From Bog-473 sp963809825 (GTDB lineage Bacteria > Actinomycetota > Acidimicrobiia > Acidimicrobiales > RAAP-2), in contig CAWELJ010000002.1 of assembly GCA_963809825.1 (NCBI GenBank), positions 434,001-498,000 of the forward strand: DNA of 64,000 nt, read 5' to 3'. The position numbers and the translations under genes were made by a program. The stretch's first letter is position 1. Every line of letters begins with the position of its first letter. This document shows, piece by piece, positions 62,877-64,000 of this stretch. The notes beneath the pieces are model-generated. The model had not been told where the DNA came from and did not search any database. It was given only the letters and a program-made list of their open reading frames with translations.

Positions 62877-63313
62877 CGCAGCTGGCGCTCCATGAAGGCC
62901 AGGAACATCGCCATGGCGAAGGCGAGGCTCGTGAACAGGCTCATGACGAAGAAGATCCAGGCCCATTTCAGCCCGCGCCGACCGCCCTCGACGATGGTCC
63001 ACAGGGGCAGGAGCACCACGTTGACGATGATGTAGTCCTGCGCCGCCGAGTCGGCGGCCCAGTTCGTGAACAGCATCTTCGTGTAGTTGATGTAGTTCGC
63101 GCGGTGCCCGTACAGGTGCGTGTAGCGGACGTTGAAGTACCAGCCCAGGATCAACGAGCACAACCCGATGACGTAGTAGGCCCCTTCGAGCAACGCGACG
63201 CGGCCGGTCGCCCCTCCCTCGAAGAGGCGTCGGTTGGCGGCGAACGCCACCGCCGTGCTGGCAATGCCGAGGATCCCGAAGATCACCAGAGAAGTCGTCA
63301 CTGTCCTTCCCAC
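62840..63313 (-). CDS. DUF2834-like four-helix membrane protein
   Basis: A 157-residue integral membrane protein with about four hydrophobic helices (SLVIFGILGIASTAVAF, GAYYVIGLCSLILGWYFNV, DYIIVNVVLLPLWTIV, WAWIFFVMSLFTSLAFAMAMFLAF). The WIFFVMSLFTSLAFAMAMFL end resembles DUF2834 proteins of unknown function. GTG 63313 with AGGAGG 3 nt upstream, or GTG 63301, begins it. Its 3' end overlaps that of the convergent flavoprotein by 37 bp. Confidence 0.75.
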   Translation of the reverse strand: MGRTVTTSLVIFGILGIASTAVAFAANRRLFEGGATGRVALLEGAYYVIGLCSLILGWYFNVRYTHLYGHRANYINYTKMLFTNWAADSAAQDYIIVNVVLLPLWTIVEGGRRGLKWAWIFFVMSLFTSLAFAMAMFLAFMERQLRYNRSLVPSNTA

Positions 63314-63393
63314 CTTCCTCCTGTTGCACCCGGGCGACCGTGCCCTCGATGTGCGACAACGCTAAGGGGCCCCACTGGGCACGTGCGGGACGG

Positions 63394-63738
63394 TCAGAGC
63401 AGCTCGAGCACCCGTTCGGGCGGTCGGCCGATGACCGCTCGGTCCCCGGCGACGAAGATCGGGCGTTCCAGGAGGATCGGGTGCTTCGTGATCGCCTCGA
63501 GCAGCTCGCCCCGCGAGCGGTCGCCGAGACCGAGCTCCGCGTAGACTGGCTCGCCCGTCCGCATCATCTCGCGTGGGTCCTCGATGCCCAGCACACCCAT
63601 CAGCCGTTCCAGATCGGCCAGTGTGGGCGGCTCGTCCAGGTAGCGGAGCGGCTCGGCATCGACGTGGTGCTCCTCGAGCAGTGAAAGGGCCGTTCGGCAC
63701 TTCGAGCACGATGGGTTGATGTAGATCTGCGGGCTCAC
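63394..63738 (-). CDS. ArsC-family (Spx/YffB-like) thioredoxin-fold reductase
   Basis: A 114-residue thioredoxin-fold protein with the N-terminal NPSCSKCRTALSLLEE and the ArsC-type block ITKHPILLERPIFVAGDRAVIGRPPE. The motif carries a second Cys (CSKC), unlike E. coli ArsC. It may reduce arsenate or another oxidised substrate. GTG 63738 is the start; no other arsenic genes are seen. Confidence 0.85.
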   Translation of the reverse strand: MSPQIYINPSCSKCRTALSLLEEHHVDAEPLRYLDEPPTLADLERLMGVLGIEDPREMMRTGEPVYAELGLGDRSRGELLEAITKHPILLERPIFVAGDRAVIGRPPERVLELL

Positions 63739-63864
63739 GCCTCAACACTACGGGCGGCCCGAGCAGGCGTCTCCGGGTTCCTGTTGCCACCCGCGCTGCG
63801 GAGGCGCACACTGCCACTGGGAGGCGGCGACACCGACGGTCCGGCCGACCGAAAAGGAGCATTC

Positions 63865-64000
63865 ATGCGGGCACGTCAATCCCGTGGGGCGTCTCCATGG
63901 TGGTTGTGCGGTGTCGGTGCCGCGGCGACGGTTCTCGGGCTGGCCGCCCCGGCGGCAGCGAGCCACCACTCGACGAAGCCGAAGGCGGCGGCCACGTGCA
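63865..64000 (+). CDS. N-terminus of a secreted protein (partial)
   Basis: Only 45 codons are visible before the window ends. AAGGAG lies 5 nt upstream of ATG 63865. The product begins with a basic MRARQSRG, a hydrophobic core WWLCGVGAAATVLGLAAP and an AAA-S cleavage-like site, followed by SHHSTKPKAAATC, a typical Sec signal peptide and the start of a low-complexity mature region. The family cannot be told from this part. Confidence 0.7.
   Translation, partial: MRARQSRGASPWWLCGVGAAATVLGLAAPAAASHHSTKPKAAATC

Noticed and set aside
63394..63738. Arsenic resistance locus
   Set aside because: Only an ArsC-like protein is present; no arsenite pump or ArsR regulator is nearby, and the CSKC motif differs from classical ArsC.

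Overview
The window is visibly GC-rich, gene-dense chromosomal DNA from a high-GC actinobacterium. The composition, the frequent GTG starts, the likely leaderless promoters and the crowding of acyl-CoA enzymes, F420/flavin LLM oxidoreductases, cytochromes P450 and actinobacterial-type amidohydrolases all fit an actinobacterial or acidimicrobial lineage. That placement is inference from gene content only. I see no rRNA, tRNA, CRISPR array, transposase or phage gene.

Layout. (1) 1-5200: the tail of an acyl-CoA ligase, an msrB-msrA repair pair, a convergent encapsulin operon (ferritin-like cargo plus shell), an esterase, and a HAD phosphatase whose start is embedded in a 9-bp tandem repeat. (2) 5275-12935: crotonases, a MarR regulator, a two-subunit B12-dependent acyl-CoA mutase whose active-site residues match isobutyryl-CoA mutase, a thioesterase and an acyl-CoA dehydrogenase. 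(3) 13153-18574: a tightly packed operon of amidohydrolase, LLM monooxygenase, DapB-like dehydrogenase and a DUF35-thiolase fusion. (4) 18714-29262: two acyl-CoA dehydrogenase pairs, an aldehyde dehydrogenase, a PPOX protein, a P450, an LLM enzyme, a SnoaL-like protein and an Fe-S flavoreductase. (5) 29377-46784: ligases, a TauD dioxygenase, SDRs, a Rieske oxygenase with a TetR regulator, CoA-transferases (one frameshifted), amidohydrolases (one lacking the usual HxH), a second P450 and an acyl-CoA dehydrogenase. (6) 46861-51358: a ligase, a third dehydrogenase pair and a crotonase. (7) 51377-56120: a hybrid histidine kinase, an HPt protein and a response regulator-GGDEF diguanylate cyclase. 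(8) 56131-64000: a TetR regulator with a divergent, frameshifted ferritin-like gene and an LLM enzyme, then an epimerase, a K+ channel, a phytoene-desaturase-like oxidoreductase, a DUF2834-type membrane protein, an ArsC-like protein and the start of a secreted protein.

How the genes fit together. From about 5 to 51 kb the inventory reads as a catabolic island. P450, Rieske and LLM oxygenases attack a hydrophobic or cyclic substrate. CoA ligases and family III CoA-transferases activate the acids. Paired acyl-CoA dehydrogenases, crotonases, SDRs and a DUF35-thiolase then shorten or cleave the skeleton, and the mutase rearranges a branched acyl-CoA. The substrate cannot be named from sequence; sterol, terpenoid or alicyclic acids are plausible. 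Several intergenic motifs recur within the island, including a 40-bp near-repeat beside both P450 genes, a TTC-N8-GAA motif around the Rieske and TetR genes, and an AAACGCTA-containing motif upstream of the TauD and amidohydrolase genes. They suggest shared local regulators.
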